Part shown: positions 8,562-16,491 of the stretch, one piece after another | Layout of the letters: every line of letters starts with the position of its first letter | Position numbering within the stretch: the stretch's first letter is position 1 | Assembly: GCF_002101815.1 (NCBI RefSeq) | Contig: NZ_LQPM01000036.1 | Span: forward strand, 186,001-250,000 | DNA length: 64,000 nt | Source of the DNA: Mycobacterium paraense | Lineage (GTDB): Bacteria > Actinomycetota > Actinomycetes > Mycobacteriales > Mycobacteriaceae | Reading direction: 5' to 3' | Program-made: the position numbers and the translations under genes | Notes under the pieces: generated by a model | The model's input: the letters and a program-made list of their open reading frames with translations, nothing else | Told to the model about the DNA's origin: nothing | Databases searched by the model: none

Positions 8562-10435
8562 CCGCCTCCGAGCCGCTGTCCGGCCGCTACGAACTGGGCG
8601 AGATCCTCGGTTTCGGGGGCATGTCCGAGGTCCACCTGGCCCGCGACCTGCGCTTGCACCGCGACGTCGCGGTGAAGGTGCTGCGCGCCGACCTCGCCCG
8701 CGACCCCAGCTTTTACCTGCGCTTCCGGCGCGAGGCGCAGAACGCGGCGGCGCTGAATCACCCGTCGATCGTCGCGGTCTACGACACCGGCGAGGCGGAC
8801 ACACCGACCGGTCCGCTGCCCTACATCGTCATGGAGTACGTCGACGGCGTCACGCTGCGCGACATCGTGCACACCGACGGGCCGCTGCCACCGCGGCGGG
8901 CCATCGAGATCATCGCCGACGCCTGCCAGGCCCTGAACTTCAGCCATCAGAACGGCATCATCCACCGCGACGTCAAGCCGGCGAACATCATGATCAGCAC
9001 CACCAACGCGGTCAAGGTGATGGACTTCGGCATCGCGCGCGCGATCGCCGACAGCGGCAACAGCGTCACCCAGACCGCGGCCGTGATCGGGACCGCTCAG
9101 TATCTGTCCCCTGAGCAGGCGCGCGGCGATTCCGTCGACGCCCGATCCGATGTGTATTCGCTGGGCTGCGTCCTCTACGAAATCGTCACGGGCGAACCAC
9201 CTTTCACCGGTGACTCGCCCGTCGCGGTGGCCTACCAGCACGTCCGCGAGGACCCCGTGCCACCGTCGAAGCGGCACGAGGGCATCTCCGCCGACCTGGA
9301 TGCCGTCGTGCTCAAGGCGCTGGCCAAGAATCCGGAGAACCGCTACCAGACCGCGGCCGAGATGCGCGCGGACCTGGTGCGGGTGCACAACGGTGAGACC
9401 CCCGAGGCGCCCAAGGTGCTCACGGATGCCGAGCGGAGCTCGTTCCTGACGTCCGCGGGGGGCCTCGGGCCGCGCACCGACCCGCTGCCCCGCCAGGTGG
9501 TCGACGACAGGGAGCGCGACGGTGCCCCCGGCGGTTCGATCGGGCGTTGGGTCGTCGCGGTCGCCGCGCTGGCCGTGCTGACGATCGTGGTCGTCATCGC
9601 GTTCAACACGTTCGGTGGCAGCACCCGCGACGTCACGGTGCCCGACATGCGCGGGCAGGTGTCCGCCGATGCCATTGCGGCGCTGCAGAATCGGGGGTTC
9701 AAGACCCGGACGCTGCAGAAGCCGGACTCCAGCGTTCCGCCGGATCACGTCATCAGCACCGACCCGGGCGCCAACGCGTCGGTCGGCGCCGGCGACGAGA
9801 TCACCATCAACGTCTCCACCGGACCAGAGCAACGCGAGCTGCCCGACGTCTCCTCGCTGAGCTACACCGACGCGGTCAGCAAGCTCAAGGCCGCCGGGTT
9901 CAGCAAGTTCAAGCAGGCGAATTCACCGTCGAGCCCGGAGCTGCTGGGCAAGGTGATCGGGACCAACCCGCCGGCCAACCAGACGTCGGCGATCACGAAC
10001 GTGATCACGGTCATCGTCGGCTCCGGGCCGGAGACCAAGCAGGTCCCCGACGTCGCTGGCCAGACCGTCGACGTCGCGCAAAAGAACCTGACCGTCTACG
10101 GGTTCACCAAGTTCAGCCAGACCCCGGTGGACAGCTCCCGGCCTGCCGGCGAGGTGATCGGCACGAATCCGCCCAAGGGCCAGACGGTTCCGGTGGACTC
10201 GGTGATCGAGATCCAGGTGTCCAAGGGCAACCAGTTCCTGATGCCCGACCTGACCGGCATGTTCTGGACCGACGCCGAACCCCGGTTGCGCGCGCTGGGC
10301 TGGACCGGGGTGCTGGACAAGGGTCCCGACGTCGACGCGGGCGGCGCCCAGTCGCACCGGGTGGTCTACCAGAACCCGCCGGCCGGCGCCGGTTGCAACC
10401 GGGACGGGATCATCACGCTGAAGTTCGGCCAGTAG
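8558..10435 (+). CDS. pknB: Ser/Thr protein kinase PknB with PASTA sensor domains
   Basis: A 625-residue protein. The kinase domain spans about residues 11-275, with GFGGMSEVHLA, Lys40, HRDVKPAN with Asp138, DFGIARA and SPEQA. After a linker comes a membrane segment (about 329-350). Four PASTA repeats fill the extracytoplasmic part, starting near VTVPDMRG, ELPDVSSL, KQVPDVAG and LMPDLTGM. PASTA domains bind muropeptides and lipid II. In M. tuberculosis the kinase phosphorylates CwlM, the MurJ pseudokinase and PbpA, all encoded in this window. It ends the operon and runs 23 bases into the convergent trpG gene. Confidence 0.97.
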   Translation: MTASEPLSGRYELGEILGFGGMSEVHLARDLRLHRDVAVKVLRADLARDPSFYLRFRREAQNAAALNHPSIVAVYDTGEADTPTGPLPYIVMEYVDGVTLRDIVHTDGPLPPRRAIEIIADACQALNFSHQNGIIHRDVKPANIMISTTNAVKVMDFGIARAIADSGNSVTQTAAVIGTAQYLSPEQARGDSVDARSDVYSLGCVLYEIVTGEPPFTGDSPVAVAYQHVREDPVPPSKRHEGISADLDAVVLKALAKNPENRYQTAAEMRADLVRVHNGETPEAPKVLTDAERSSFLTSAGGLGPRTDPLPRQVVDDRERDGAPGGSIGRWVVAVAALAVLTIVVVIAFNTFGGSTRDVTVPDMRGQVSADAIAALQNRGFKTRTLQKPDSSVPPDHVISTDPGANASVGAGDEITINVSTGPEQRELPDVSSLSYTDAVSKLKAAGFSKFKQANSPSSPELLGKVIGTNPPANQTSAITNVITVIVGSGPETKQVPDVAGQTVDVAQKNLTVYGFTKFSQTPVDSSRPAGEVIGTNPPKGQTVPVDSVIEIQVSKGNQFLMPDLTGMFWTDAEPRLRALGWTGVLDKGPDVDAGGAQSHRVVYQNPPAGAGCNRDGIITLKFGQ

Positions 10436-11099
10436 CCGCGGCGTCCTCCGGGAAGTAGGGCCGGACCGCGGCGCGCACCTCGTTCTCCAGCCGGCGCACC
10501 AGCGTGTCGTCGCGCGTCCAGCCGCAGTAGGCCAGCCAGTTCGCCAGCATCCGGTGCCCGCCCTCGGTGAGGATCGACTCCGGATGGAACTGGACACCGT
10601 GAATCGGCAATTCGGCGTGCCGCACGCCCATGATCACACCGCTGCGGGTGCGGGCCGTGACTTCCAGCGCCGCCGGCAGCGACTCCGGCAGGATCGTCAG
10701 CGAGTGGTATCGCGTCGCCGTGAAGGGGTCCGGAAGTCCTTGCAGCACACCGACATTGGTGTGGAGCACGCTGCTGGTCTTGCCGTGCAGCAGCTCCGGC
10801 GCGCGGTCCACGGTGGCGCCGAACGCCACGCCGATGGCCTGGTGGCCGAGGCACACGCCCAGCAGCGGGGTGCGCCGCTCGGCGCAGGCGCGGACCAGGG
10901 CGATCGACGCGCCCGCGCGTTCCGGGGTGCCCGGACCGGGGCTGAGCAGGACCCCGGCGAACTGCGCGGCGACGGCGTTCTCGTCGGAGAGCCGGGCGTC
11001 GTCGTTGCGCCACACGTCGGCCTCGACGCCGAGCTGGCCCAGGTACTGGACCAGGTTGAACACGAAGCTGTCGTAGTTGTCGACAACCAGGATCCGCAT
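10413..11099 (-). CDS. trpG: glutamine amidotransferase component II (TrpG/PabA type)
   Basis: A 228-residue class I glutamine amidotransferase. It has VDNYDSFVFNLVQYL at the N-terminus, the oxyanion loop SPGPGTPE, the nucleophile Cys in GVCLGHQAIG and the catalytic His/Glu in GVQFHPES. It supplies ammonia to an anthranilate or aminodeoxychorismate synthase. No component I gene lies nearby, so one protein may serve both tryptophan and folate synthesis, as is often inferred for the M. tuberculosis Rv0013 orthologue. Its 3' end overlaps the pknB 3' end. Confidence 0.9.
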   Translation of the reverse strand: MRILVVDNYDSFVFNLVQYLGQLGVEADVWRNDDARLSDENAVAAQFAGVLLSPGPGTPERAGASIALVRACAERRTPLLGVCLGHQAIGVAFGATVDRAPELLHGKTSSVLHTNVGVLQGLPDPFTATRYHSLTILPESLPAALEVTARTRSGVIMGVRHAELPIHGVQFHPESILTEGGHRMLANWLAYCGWTRDDTLVRRLENEVRAAVRPYFPEDAAATGRTSA

Positions 11100-11120
11100 C
11101 GTGTCAGGGTACCGTCCGGC

Positions 11121-11864
11121 TCAGTAGCCCACCGGGCCCGCCGGCTGCGCGAAGTGCATGCGGACCGGTTCGGAATGGCCGGCGACCCGCACGTCGGGCT
11201 TGACCTCTTCGTTGTAGCCCAGCCCGAAGCGGACCACGTACTGCTTGTAGAGGATGACCAGGGGAGCGGCGGCCAGGGCGGCCTGCATCGCCGCCGCGTT
11301 GCCGATCGCGGTGATCGTGTAGGGCGGGCTATAGGTGCGCCCGTTGAGCAACAGCGTGTTGCCGACGCAGCGGGGCACCGAGGTCGCGATGATCCGCTGG
11401 TCCTGCATCTGGATCGCCTCCGCGCCGGCGCTCCACAGCGCGTTGAGGACGGCCTGGATGTCCTGCTGGTGCACCACCAGGTCGTCCGGCGACGCATCGC
11501 GGGGGAAGCGGCCGTTGGCGTCGCGCTGCGCGTCCTGCAGGGTCACCACCAGGCCCGGCCCGTGCACCGGGTCCATGTCCGCCTCGGCCGCCAGCTCGGC
11601 GGAGCGGCGCAGCATCGCCGCGAGCGCCGCGTCCGACGACCGGCCGTGCGCCGAATCGAGCTTGCCGGCCAGCTCGTCGCGCTGCGCGCGGAGGCGGGCG
11701 ACCGACGACTGCGCCTCGCGAACCAGATCCACCAGGCGCGGCGCGTCGCTGCGGCGGATTTCGGCGCCGCCGGAGACCCCGTGGGTGGCGGCCAGCAGCA
11801 ATCCCGCCAGCAGGCACACCACTGGGACGCCGAAGCGCCAGGGTGAGCGACGCCTGTCCACCAT
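11121..11864 (-). CDS. DUF881 secreted or membrane-anchored protein
   Basis: A 247-residue protein matching the Rv0012 family. A hydrophobic signal or anchor occupies about residues 11-30 (FGVPVVCLLAGLLLAATHG). A coiled-coil-like stretch (about 40-80, VREAQSSVARLRAQRDELAGK) follows, and then the DUF881 core with GPGLVVTLQDA, VVHQQDIQAVLNALW and GAEAIQMQDQRI. DUF881 genes commonly sit beside division genes, and crgA is divergent from this one. No enzymatic motif is seen and the role is unknown. Confidence 0.85.
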   Translation of the reverse strand: MVDRRRSPWRFGVPVVCLLAGLLLAATHGVSGGAEIRRSDAPRLVDLVREAQSSVARLRAQRDELAGKLDSAHGRSSDAALAAMLRRSAELAAEADMDPVHGPGLVVTLQDAQRDANGRFPRDASPDDLVVHQQDIQAVLNALWSAGAEAIQMQDQRIIATSVPRCVGNTLLLNGRTYSPPYTITAIGNAAAMQAALAAAPLVILYKQYVVRFGLGYNEEVKPDVRVAGHSEPVRMHFAQPAGPVGY

Positions 11865-11994
11865 CAGCTCTCCATTTCCTGGTCACGGGGCCAGGTGAGT
11901 TAGTCTCGTAGCCGAGTCATACGTGCTGCTGCCATCGTTATCGTCGCACCCCGTCCCGTTCAACACGTTGTTCAGGTAATGCCGAGGTACTGAA

Positions 11995-12276
11995 ATGCCC
12001 AAATCGAAGGTCCGCAAGAAGAACGATTTCACCGTCAGCGCGGTCAGCCGCACGCCGGTGAAGGTGAAGGTCGGACCGTCCAGCGTGTGGTTCGTCTGCC
12101 TGTTTGTCGGCCTCATGTTGATCGGGCTCGTCTGGCTGATGGTGTTCCAATTGGCCGCGGTCGGAAGCCAGGCGCCGGCGGCCCTGAATTGGATGGCGCA
12201 ACTCGGCCCGTGGAACTACGCCATCGCGTTCGCTTTCATGATCACCGGGTTGTTGCTCACGATGCGCTGGCACTGA
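11995..12276 (+). CDS. crgA: cell division protein CrgA
   Basis: A 93-residue protein of the usual CrgA length. The basic N-terminus (MPKSKVRKKNDF) is followed by two membrane segments (about 30-51 and 71-90). In mycobacteria CrgA recruits FtsI, FtsQ, PbpA and CwsA to the septum; pbpA and cwsA are both in this window. The ATG at 11995 fits the family start. Confidence 0.96.
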   Translation: MPKSKVRKKNDFTVSAVSRTPVKVKVGPSSVWFVCLFVGLMLIGLVWLMVFQLAAVGSQAPAALNWMAQLGPWNYAIAFAFMITGLLLTMRWH

Positions 12277-12347
12277 CCGAGGCCATCCCGCGAATGAATT
12301 CATCTTGGGGTCCGTCTGTAACTGGCTCAGCAACCTTGTGATCACCC

Positions 12348-12365
12348 AATCACACGCGTGTGATT
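12348..12365. promoter_or_regulatory. 18-bp perfect palindrome, candidate operator
   Basis: AATCACACGCGTGTGATT is fully self-complementary. It lies in the crgA to PH-like gene spacer, 67-84 bases upstream of the preferred GTG at 12432. Such symmetry usually marks a dimeric repressor site. The owner is unknown. Confidence 0.5.
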
Positions 12366-12387
12366 TATCCCCACTGTTGATAGCGCT

Positions 12388-12396
12388 TGTGGATAA
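12388..12396 (-). promoter_or_regulatory. consensus DnaA box outside oriC
   Basis: The minus strand reads TTATCCACA, an exact classical DnaA box. A one-mismatch copy, TTATCCCCA, is at 12364-12372 on the plus strand. They lie about 14 kb from oriC and directly upstream of the next gene. Confidence 0.5.
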
Positions 12397-12431
12397 CCGC
12401 ATAGCCAGTGGTGGGAGGGGTTAGGCGGCTC

Positions 12432-12857
12432 GTGCAGCAAACAGAATGGGCGCCCAGCGCGGCCGGAATCGCTGGTTGTGGGGCCGTGGGTGTTTTGATG
12501 GCTATCGCGAGTGTGACCATAGTCACAGACCCGCCCGGCCGCATTTTGGCGGGGATTGCCGCGGCCGGTCTGATCTTGTTTGCGGGCATGACGTGGCGCG
12601 CGCGCCCGAAGCTGGCAATTACTCCCGATGGCCTGGCGCTGCGGGGGTGGTTTCGGACGCAGCTATTACGGCGCTCCGACATCAAGATCATCCGCATCAC
12701 CGAGTTCCGCCGGCACGGGCGCACGGTTCGATTGCTCGAAGTCGAAACGGCGGACGGGGGGCTGGTGATCTTCTCCCGCTGGGACCTCGGGACCAATCCG
12801 CTGGAGGTGCTCGACGCGCTGACCGACGCCGGGTACGCGGGTGGCGACCGGCGCTGA
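12432..12857 (+). CDS. small PH-like-domain membrane protein (Rv0010c family)
   Basis: A 141-residue protein with two hydrophobic segments (about 12-32 and 36-53). A soluble C-terminal region follows (about 56-135, with ITPDGLALRGWFRTQLLR and RHGRTVRLLEVET), of the bacterial PH-like (DUF2581/PF10756) type. GTG at 12432 is preferred over GTG at 12408. It matches the known family start (VQQTEWAP) and is preceded by GGGAGGGG. The function is unknown. Confidence 0.85.
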   Translation: MQQTEWAPSAAGIAGCGAVGVLMAIASVTIVTDPPGRILAGIAAAGLILFAGMTWRARPKLAITPDGLALRGWFRTQLLRRSDIKIIRITEFRRHGRTVRLLEVETADGGLVIFSRWDLGTNPLEVLDALTDAGYAGGDRR

Positions 12858-12868
12858 CCGCGGCCGGG

Positions 12869-13417
12869 TCAGGAGATCGTGATCGACTCGATGACCACCG
12901 GCTCGGCGGGACGGTCGTTGCCGTCGGTGGGCGTCGTCGCGATCGCGTCGACAACCTTCTGCGAGTCCGGGTCGGTCACTTCGCCGAAGATCGTGTGGCG
13001 CCGGTTCAGGTGCGGCGTCTGGGCCACGGTGATGAAGAACTGGGAGCCGTTGGTGCCCGGGCCGGCGTTCGCCATCGCGAGCAGGTAGGGCTTGTCGAAC
13101 TGCAACTCGGGGTGGAACTCGTCGGCGAACTTGTAGCCCGGGCCGCCGCGGCCGGTGCCGGTCGGGTCGCCGCCCTGGATCATGAAGCCCTTGATCACCC
13201 GGTGAAAAACCGCGCCGTCGTAGAAGGGACCCGACGGGCCGCCCGATGCGTTCTGCGTCGAGTACTCCTTGGTGCCCTGGGCCAGGCCGACGAAGTTGGC
13301 GACGGTCTTGGGCGCGTGGTTCCCGAAGAGGGCGACCTTGATGTCTCCACGGTTGGTGTGCAGCGTTGCGGTGGCGGTCTGAATGGGGCTGTTAGTCACG
13401 GGGTTAGAGTCTGCCAT
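12869..13417 (-). CDS. ppiA: peptidyl-prolyl cis-trans isomerase, cyclophilin type
   Basis: A 182-residue cyclophilin that speeds prolyl isomerisation. The family blocks FHRVIKGFMIQGGDPTGTGRG, MANAGPGTNGSQFFIT and HLNRRHTIFGEV contain the catalytic Arg and the Gln/Phe pocket. No signal peptide is present. The ATG at 13417 (MADSNPVTNSP) is chosen over the in-frame upstream codon because it matches the family start and gives exactly the known length. Confidence 0.96.
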   Translation of the reverse strand: MADSNPVTNSPIQTATATLHTNRGDIKVALFGNHAPKTVANFVGLAQGTKEYSTQNASGGPSGPFYDGAVFHRVIKGFMIQGGDPTGTGRGGPGYKFADEFHPELQFDKPYLLAMANAGPGTNGSQFFITVAQTPHLNRRHTIFGEVTDPDSQKVVDAIATTPTDGNDRPAEPVVIESITIS

Positions 13418-13508
13418 TGCGGGCGGGCAAGCCCGCAGCCGGTACCGGGCGTGCCCGATTGATGGCAGGCTGATGAGGCACCGGGGGAGCGGCACAGAAG
13501 GGCGGCAG

Positions 13509-13943
13509 ATGAGCGCGAAGGCGGAAACCCGGCTGACCCCACGGGAGCGACTGGCCCGGGGCCTGACCTACACGGCAGTGGGACCGGTCGATGTCACGCG
13601 GGGCGTGGTCGGACTCAGCGTCAACGGCGCGCAGTCGACCGCGTCGGAGCTCCGTCGCCGCTACCGGGAAGGCCGGCTCGCCCGCGAACTCGCCGCGGCC
13701 CAGGAAACCCTCGCCCAGGAACTGGCCGCCGCGCAGGAGGTGGTCGCCGGGCTGCCCCAGGCGCTGCAGGACGCGCGCCGGGCCCAGCGCCGCAGGCCGC
13801 GCCCCTGGGTGATCGCCGGGGCGGCCGTCGCGGTCCTCGGCGTCGGCGCCGTCGCGTTCAGCATCGTCCGGCGATCGGTGCGCGGGGGGCGCGAGGAGCC
13901 CTCGCCCCTGCCGCCCAGCGTCGAGGTGCAGCCGCGGCCCTGA
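13509..13943 (+). CDS. cwsA: cell wall synthesis protein CwsA
   Basis: A 144-residue protein matching Rv0008c. The N-terminus is soluble (RLTPRERLARGLTYTAVGPVDVTRG). A basic Ala/Gln/Glu-rich coiled-coil stretch (about 50-90) and one membrane segment (about 99-119) follow, and the tail ends PPSVEVQPRP. In mycobacteria CwsA interacts with CrgA and Wag31 and affects pole shape and wall synthesis. It is divergent from ppiA and ends four bases before the P450 gene on the other strand. Confidence 0.92.
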   Translation: MSAKAETRLTPRERLARGLTYTAVGPVDVTRGVVGLSVNGAQSTASELRRRYREGRLARELAAAQETLAQELAAAQEVVAGLPQALQDARRAQRRRPRPWVIAGAAVAVLGVGAVAFSIVRRSVRGGREEPSPLPPSVEVQPRP

Positions 13944-13946
13944 CCG

Positions 13947-15161
13947 TCATCTGACCGTCAGCCGCAGCCATTTCCGGCGCCGGACCAGAATGCTCGGCAG
14001 CCATTCGCCGACGTCCGTCGCCTCGATCCACGCGGTGCGCTCCAAAAGCTTGCGCAGCACGACCTGGGCTTCGAGGCGTGCCAGCGCCGCACCCACGCAA
14101 AAGTGCAGGCCCTTCCCGAACGCCAGGTGCCCCTTGGCGGAAGTGCGGTCGAGGCGGAATTCGTTCGGGGCCTTGAAATGCGCCGGGTCCCGGTTGGCCG
14201 CGCCCCACATCAGCAGCAGATGGGAGTCGGCGGGCAGATCGACCCCGGCCAGCGTGGTGTCGCGCCACACGTGCCGGTAGTGGCCGCGGAACGGCGACTC
14301 GAGCCGTAACGTCTCCTCGATGAAAGCGGTTAGCAATTCGGGGTTTTCGCGTAGCCGTTGTTGAATCACGGGGCGGTCGGCCAGGATCCACGCGGCGCTG
14401 CCCAACAGCGATGCCGTCGACTCGCCCGCGGCGCTGAACAGGGTGAGCATGATGCCGAGCGCCGGCAACTGCTCCAGCTCACCCGACGCGCAGCGGGCCG
14501 CGAGGTCGGCCATCAACCCGTATTCGTTGGTGCCGCTTGCCTTTTCGAAATGCTCCGTGACATAGCCGGACAGTTCCAGGGCGGCCGCGAAGGCGGCCTC
14601 GAGCTGCTCGGGTGTGACGACGCCGTCGAGCAGCGTGGTGGTGGCGTAGCCCAGCCGGATGAGCCTGTCGACGTCGTCGTCGGGCAGGCCGAGCAGCCTC
14701 GCGACCACCATCATCGGCAACCGGTTGGCGACGGCGCTCATCCATTCGATCTGCCCGTCGCGCAAATTCTCGTCCCAGAGGCGCTCGGCGGTCCGGGTGG
14801 CGAACTCCTGAATGATCCGCACGCGCTTGGCCGACAGGTGTGGCAGCAGGATCTTGCGGTGCAGCGCATGGGTCGGGTCGTCCGCGGTGGCCAGCGCGTG
14901 CGCGGCGCCGCCCGCCGGCCCCATGTCGAACGGCGTGACCGTGCCGTCGTCGTGGAAGACCAGGGTCGCGGTGAGGTTCGACGAAAAGTCATCGACCCGC
15001 TCGACGGCCTCTTGCAACGCGTCCCACCCGCACACGGCGTAGAACACCGAGTCGCCGATGCGCTGCACCGGCGCCTCGGCGCGCATGCGGTCATAGGTCG
15101 GATAGGGATCCTGCAGCGCCTCGGCGCCCAGCAGCTGGATCGGTTCGTCCAAGACCGGCAT
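13947..15161 (-). CDS. cytochrome P450, CYP144 family
   Basis: A 404-residue P450 closely resembling M. tuberculosis CYP144A1 (Rv1777). The I-helix threonine region is AAGESTAS, the K-helix is EETLR, and the heme-binding loop is FGKGLHFCVGAALAR with the Cys ligand. YAVCGWDA and RDTTLAGVDLPA also fit the family. The substrate is unknown. ATG at 15161 is chosen because it gives the normal P450 length; the longer reading adds an Arg/Pro-rich leader without homology. It is divergent from a TetR gene, which matches the Rv1776c/Rv1777 arrangement. In M. tuberculosis that pair lies far from oriC, so its position here is unusual. Confidence 0.92.
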   Translation of the reverse strand: MPVLDEPIQLLGAEALQDPYPTYDRMRAEAPVQRIGDSVFYAVCGWDALQEAVERVDDFSSNLTATLVFHDDGTVTPFDMGPAGGAAHALATADDPTHALHRKILLPHLSAKRVRIIQEFATRTAERLWDENLRDGQIEWMSAVANRLPMMVVARLLGLPDDDVDRLIRLGYATTTLLDGVVTPEQLEAAFAAALELSGYVTEHFEKASGTNEYGLMADLAARCASGELEQLPALGIMLTLFSAAGESTASLLGSAAWILADRPVIQQRLRENPELLTAFIEETLRLESPFRGHYRHVWRDTTLAGVDLPADSHLLLMWGAANRDPAHFKAPNEFRLDRTSAKGHLAFGKGLHFCVGAALARLEAQVVLRKLLERTAWIEATDVGEWLPSILVRRRKWLRLTVR

Positions 15162-15280
15162 GCGTTCAGGCTGGGTGCGGGGCGCGTCGGCGTCAATGGA
15201 CCGCGGACAAGTTGAGGGACGGGCGCGGCCCTCGTCGCTGCCGGTCGACGGCGGCCATCCGGGGCCAGCAGCGCGTTGTC

Positions 15281-15308
15281 GTGAGAAATTGTGGTTGCAA
15301 ATTCTCAC
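15281..15308. promoter_or_regulatory. inverted repeat, candidate TetR operator
   Basis: GTGAGAAATT and AAATTCTCAC are separated by eight bases and match as an inverted repeat at nine of ten positions. The site lies in the gap between the divergent P450 and TetR genes, as expected for an autoregulated TetR repressor. Confidence 0.6.
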
Positions 15309-15353
15309 AATGAGAGAAGTGTTTCTGTCGGCCGCGACACGAAGGAGCCCCGG

Positions 15354-15923
15354 ATGGCACGCGACGATTGGTTGGTGGGACGCGATCGCCGCAGCGAGGC
15401 CACCGAGCGGATTTACGCCGCGGCCGCCGACCTCATCTCGCGCAAGGGCTACGAGGGGTTCACGATCGAAGCCCTGGCGGCCAGGGTGCACTGCTCACCG
15501 GCAACGATCTACCGGCACGCCGGCGGCAAGGCGGCCATCCGCGACGCCGTCGTCGCCATGCAGGCGGCCCGCATCGTCGACGCCACCCGGGAAGCCATCA
15601 AGGACCTACGCGGCCCCGATCGGGTGGTGACCGCCACGCTCATCGCCCTGCAACGCCTGCGATCCGATCCGCTCGCCCACCTGATGCAGTCCATCCACGC
15701 GACCCCGGTCAGCGACTGGGTCATCAGCTCGCCCACCGTCACCGCCCTGGCCGCCGAGATGCTCGGCCCCGACAACGAGGACCCCCTCGCCGCGCAGGGG
15801 CTGGTCCGCGTCTTCCTGGCGCTGTGGTGCTGGCCCGTCAAAGACCCGGTGGCCGAACGCACCCTGGTGCGACGCCTGCTCGGCTCCGGAGAGGATGTAG
15901 GGCATGACCTGGACGAGGTATGA
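15354..15923 (+). CDS. TetR-family transcriptional regulator
   Basis: A 189-residue regulator. The N-terminal helix-turn-helix (about residues 10-56) has RIYAAAADLISRKGYEGFTIEALAAR and the recognition part CSPATIYRHAGGK. The C-terminal ligand domain is divergent. ATG at 15354 is preceded by GAAGGAG at a good spacing. It is divergent from the CYP144-like gene and most likely controls it through the inverted repeat between them (inference). Its 3' end overlaps the next small ORF by 20 bases. Confidence 0.9.
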   Translation: MARDDWLVGRDRRSEATERIYAAAADLISRKGYEGFTIEALAARVHCSPATIYRHAGGKAAIRDAVVAMQAARIVDATREAIKDLRGPDRVVTATLIALQRLRSDPLAHLMQSIHATPVSDWVISSPTVTALAAEMLGPDNEDPLAAQGLVRVFLALWCWPVKDPVAERTLVRRLLGSGEDVGHDLDEV

Positions 15924-16122
15924 GGGCAGGGCGCTCGCCGATACCGCCCTCACTGGCGACGCACTGGAGGCCGCGCTGGAAGACCAGGTCCGCGTCCATA
16001 ATCCGCATCTGACCGACGTCCGGCTGGAGTCGGTGATCGCCACCGACAGCTACGACACCCGGCTCGGACCGCCCCGGCGTTGGTACCAGATCACCTACTT
16101 GGCCGAGGGCGAGGACCTCTAG
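15904..16122 (+). CDS. small hypothetical protein, 72 residues
   Basis: This short ORF overlaps the TetR 3' end. It has a plausible ribosome site (GGAGAGG, 15888-15894) nine bases before ATG. The sequence is acidic and non-repetitive (LEDQVRVHNPHLTDVRLESVIATD). No family is recognised. Coupling to TetR suggests a real gene of the P450 cassette. It stops five bases before tRNA-Ala. Confidence 0.55.
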   Translation: MTWTRYEGRALADTALTGDALEAALEDQVRVHNPHLTDVRLESVIATDSYDTRLGPPRRWYQITYLAEGEDL

Positions 16123-16127
16123 TGCTG

Positions 16128-16200
16128 TGGAGCCTAGGGGAATCGAACCCCTGACACCCGCCTTGCAAAGGCGGTGCTCTACCAACTGAGCTAAGGCCCC
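16128..16200 (-). tRNA. alaT: tRNA-Ala (anticodon TGC)
   Basis: The minus strand gives a 73-base cloverleaf. Acceptor GGGGCCT pairs with AGGCTCC and includes the G3:U70 pair that identifies alanine tRNAs. The anticodon loop TTTGCAA carries TGC, the T-loop is TTCGATT and the discriminator is A. CCA is not encoded. Confidence 0.97.
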
Positions 16201-16351
16201 TCATCGTGGCTCGGCGGGTGATCGGGTGGGTCAGCCACCGCCACGTGCCAGACCTCGACCCCGCGCCGTGACCGCACCACCGCCGCCGCTACAGCGACCA
16301 GCGCCAGCGGCAATGCAAGTCTCACGCAACGTCTGGACGGGCACATGGTTG

Positions 16352-16425
16352 TGGGCCTGGGAGGACTCGAACCTCCGACCTCTTCGTTATCAGCGAAGCG
16401 CTCTAACCGCCTGAGCTACAGGCCC
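16352..16425 (-). tRNA. ileT: tRNA-Ile (anticodon GAT)
   Basis: The minus strand gives a 74-base cloverleaf. Acceptor GGGCCTG pairs with CAGGCCC, and the anticodon stem CTTCG/CGAAG has loop CTGATAA (GAT). The T-arm contains GGTTCGAGT and the discriminator is A. It precedes tRNA-Ala in transcription order, the classical ileT-alaT pair found next to gyrA in mycobacteria. The spacer of about 150 bases between the two shows no other feature. Confidence 0.97.
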
Positions 16426-16491
16426 TTACTCGCGTACGGCCGAGCGACGAGATTACCGCAATCGCCGCCCCACCCACAAAATCACATCCCG

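Noticed and set aside
12348..12365. CRP-type binding site
   Set aside because: The CRP consensus is TGTGA-N6-TCACA; here the half-sites are in the opposite order, TCACA then TGTGA.
13947..16430. Recent integrative element at the tRNA genes
   Set aside because: No integrase, transposase or duplicated tRNA end is visible, and base composition matches the surroundings.
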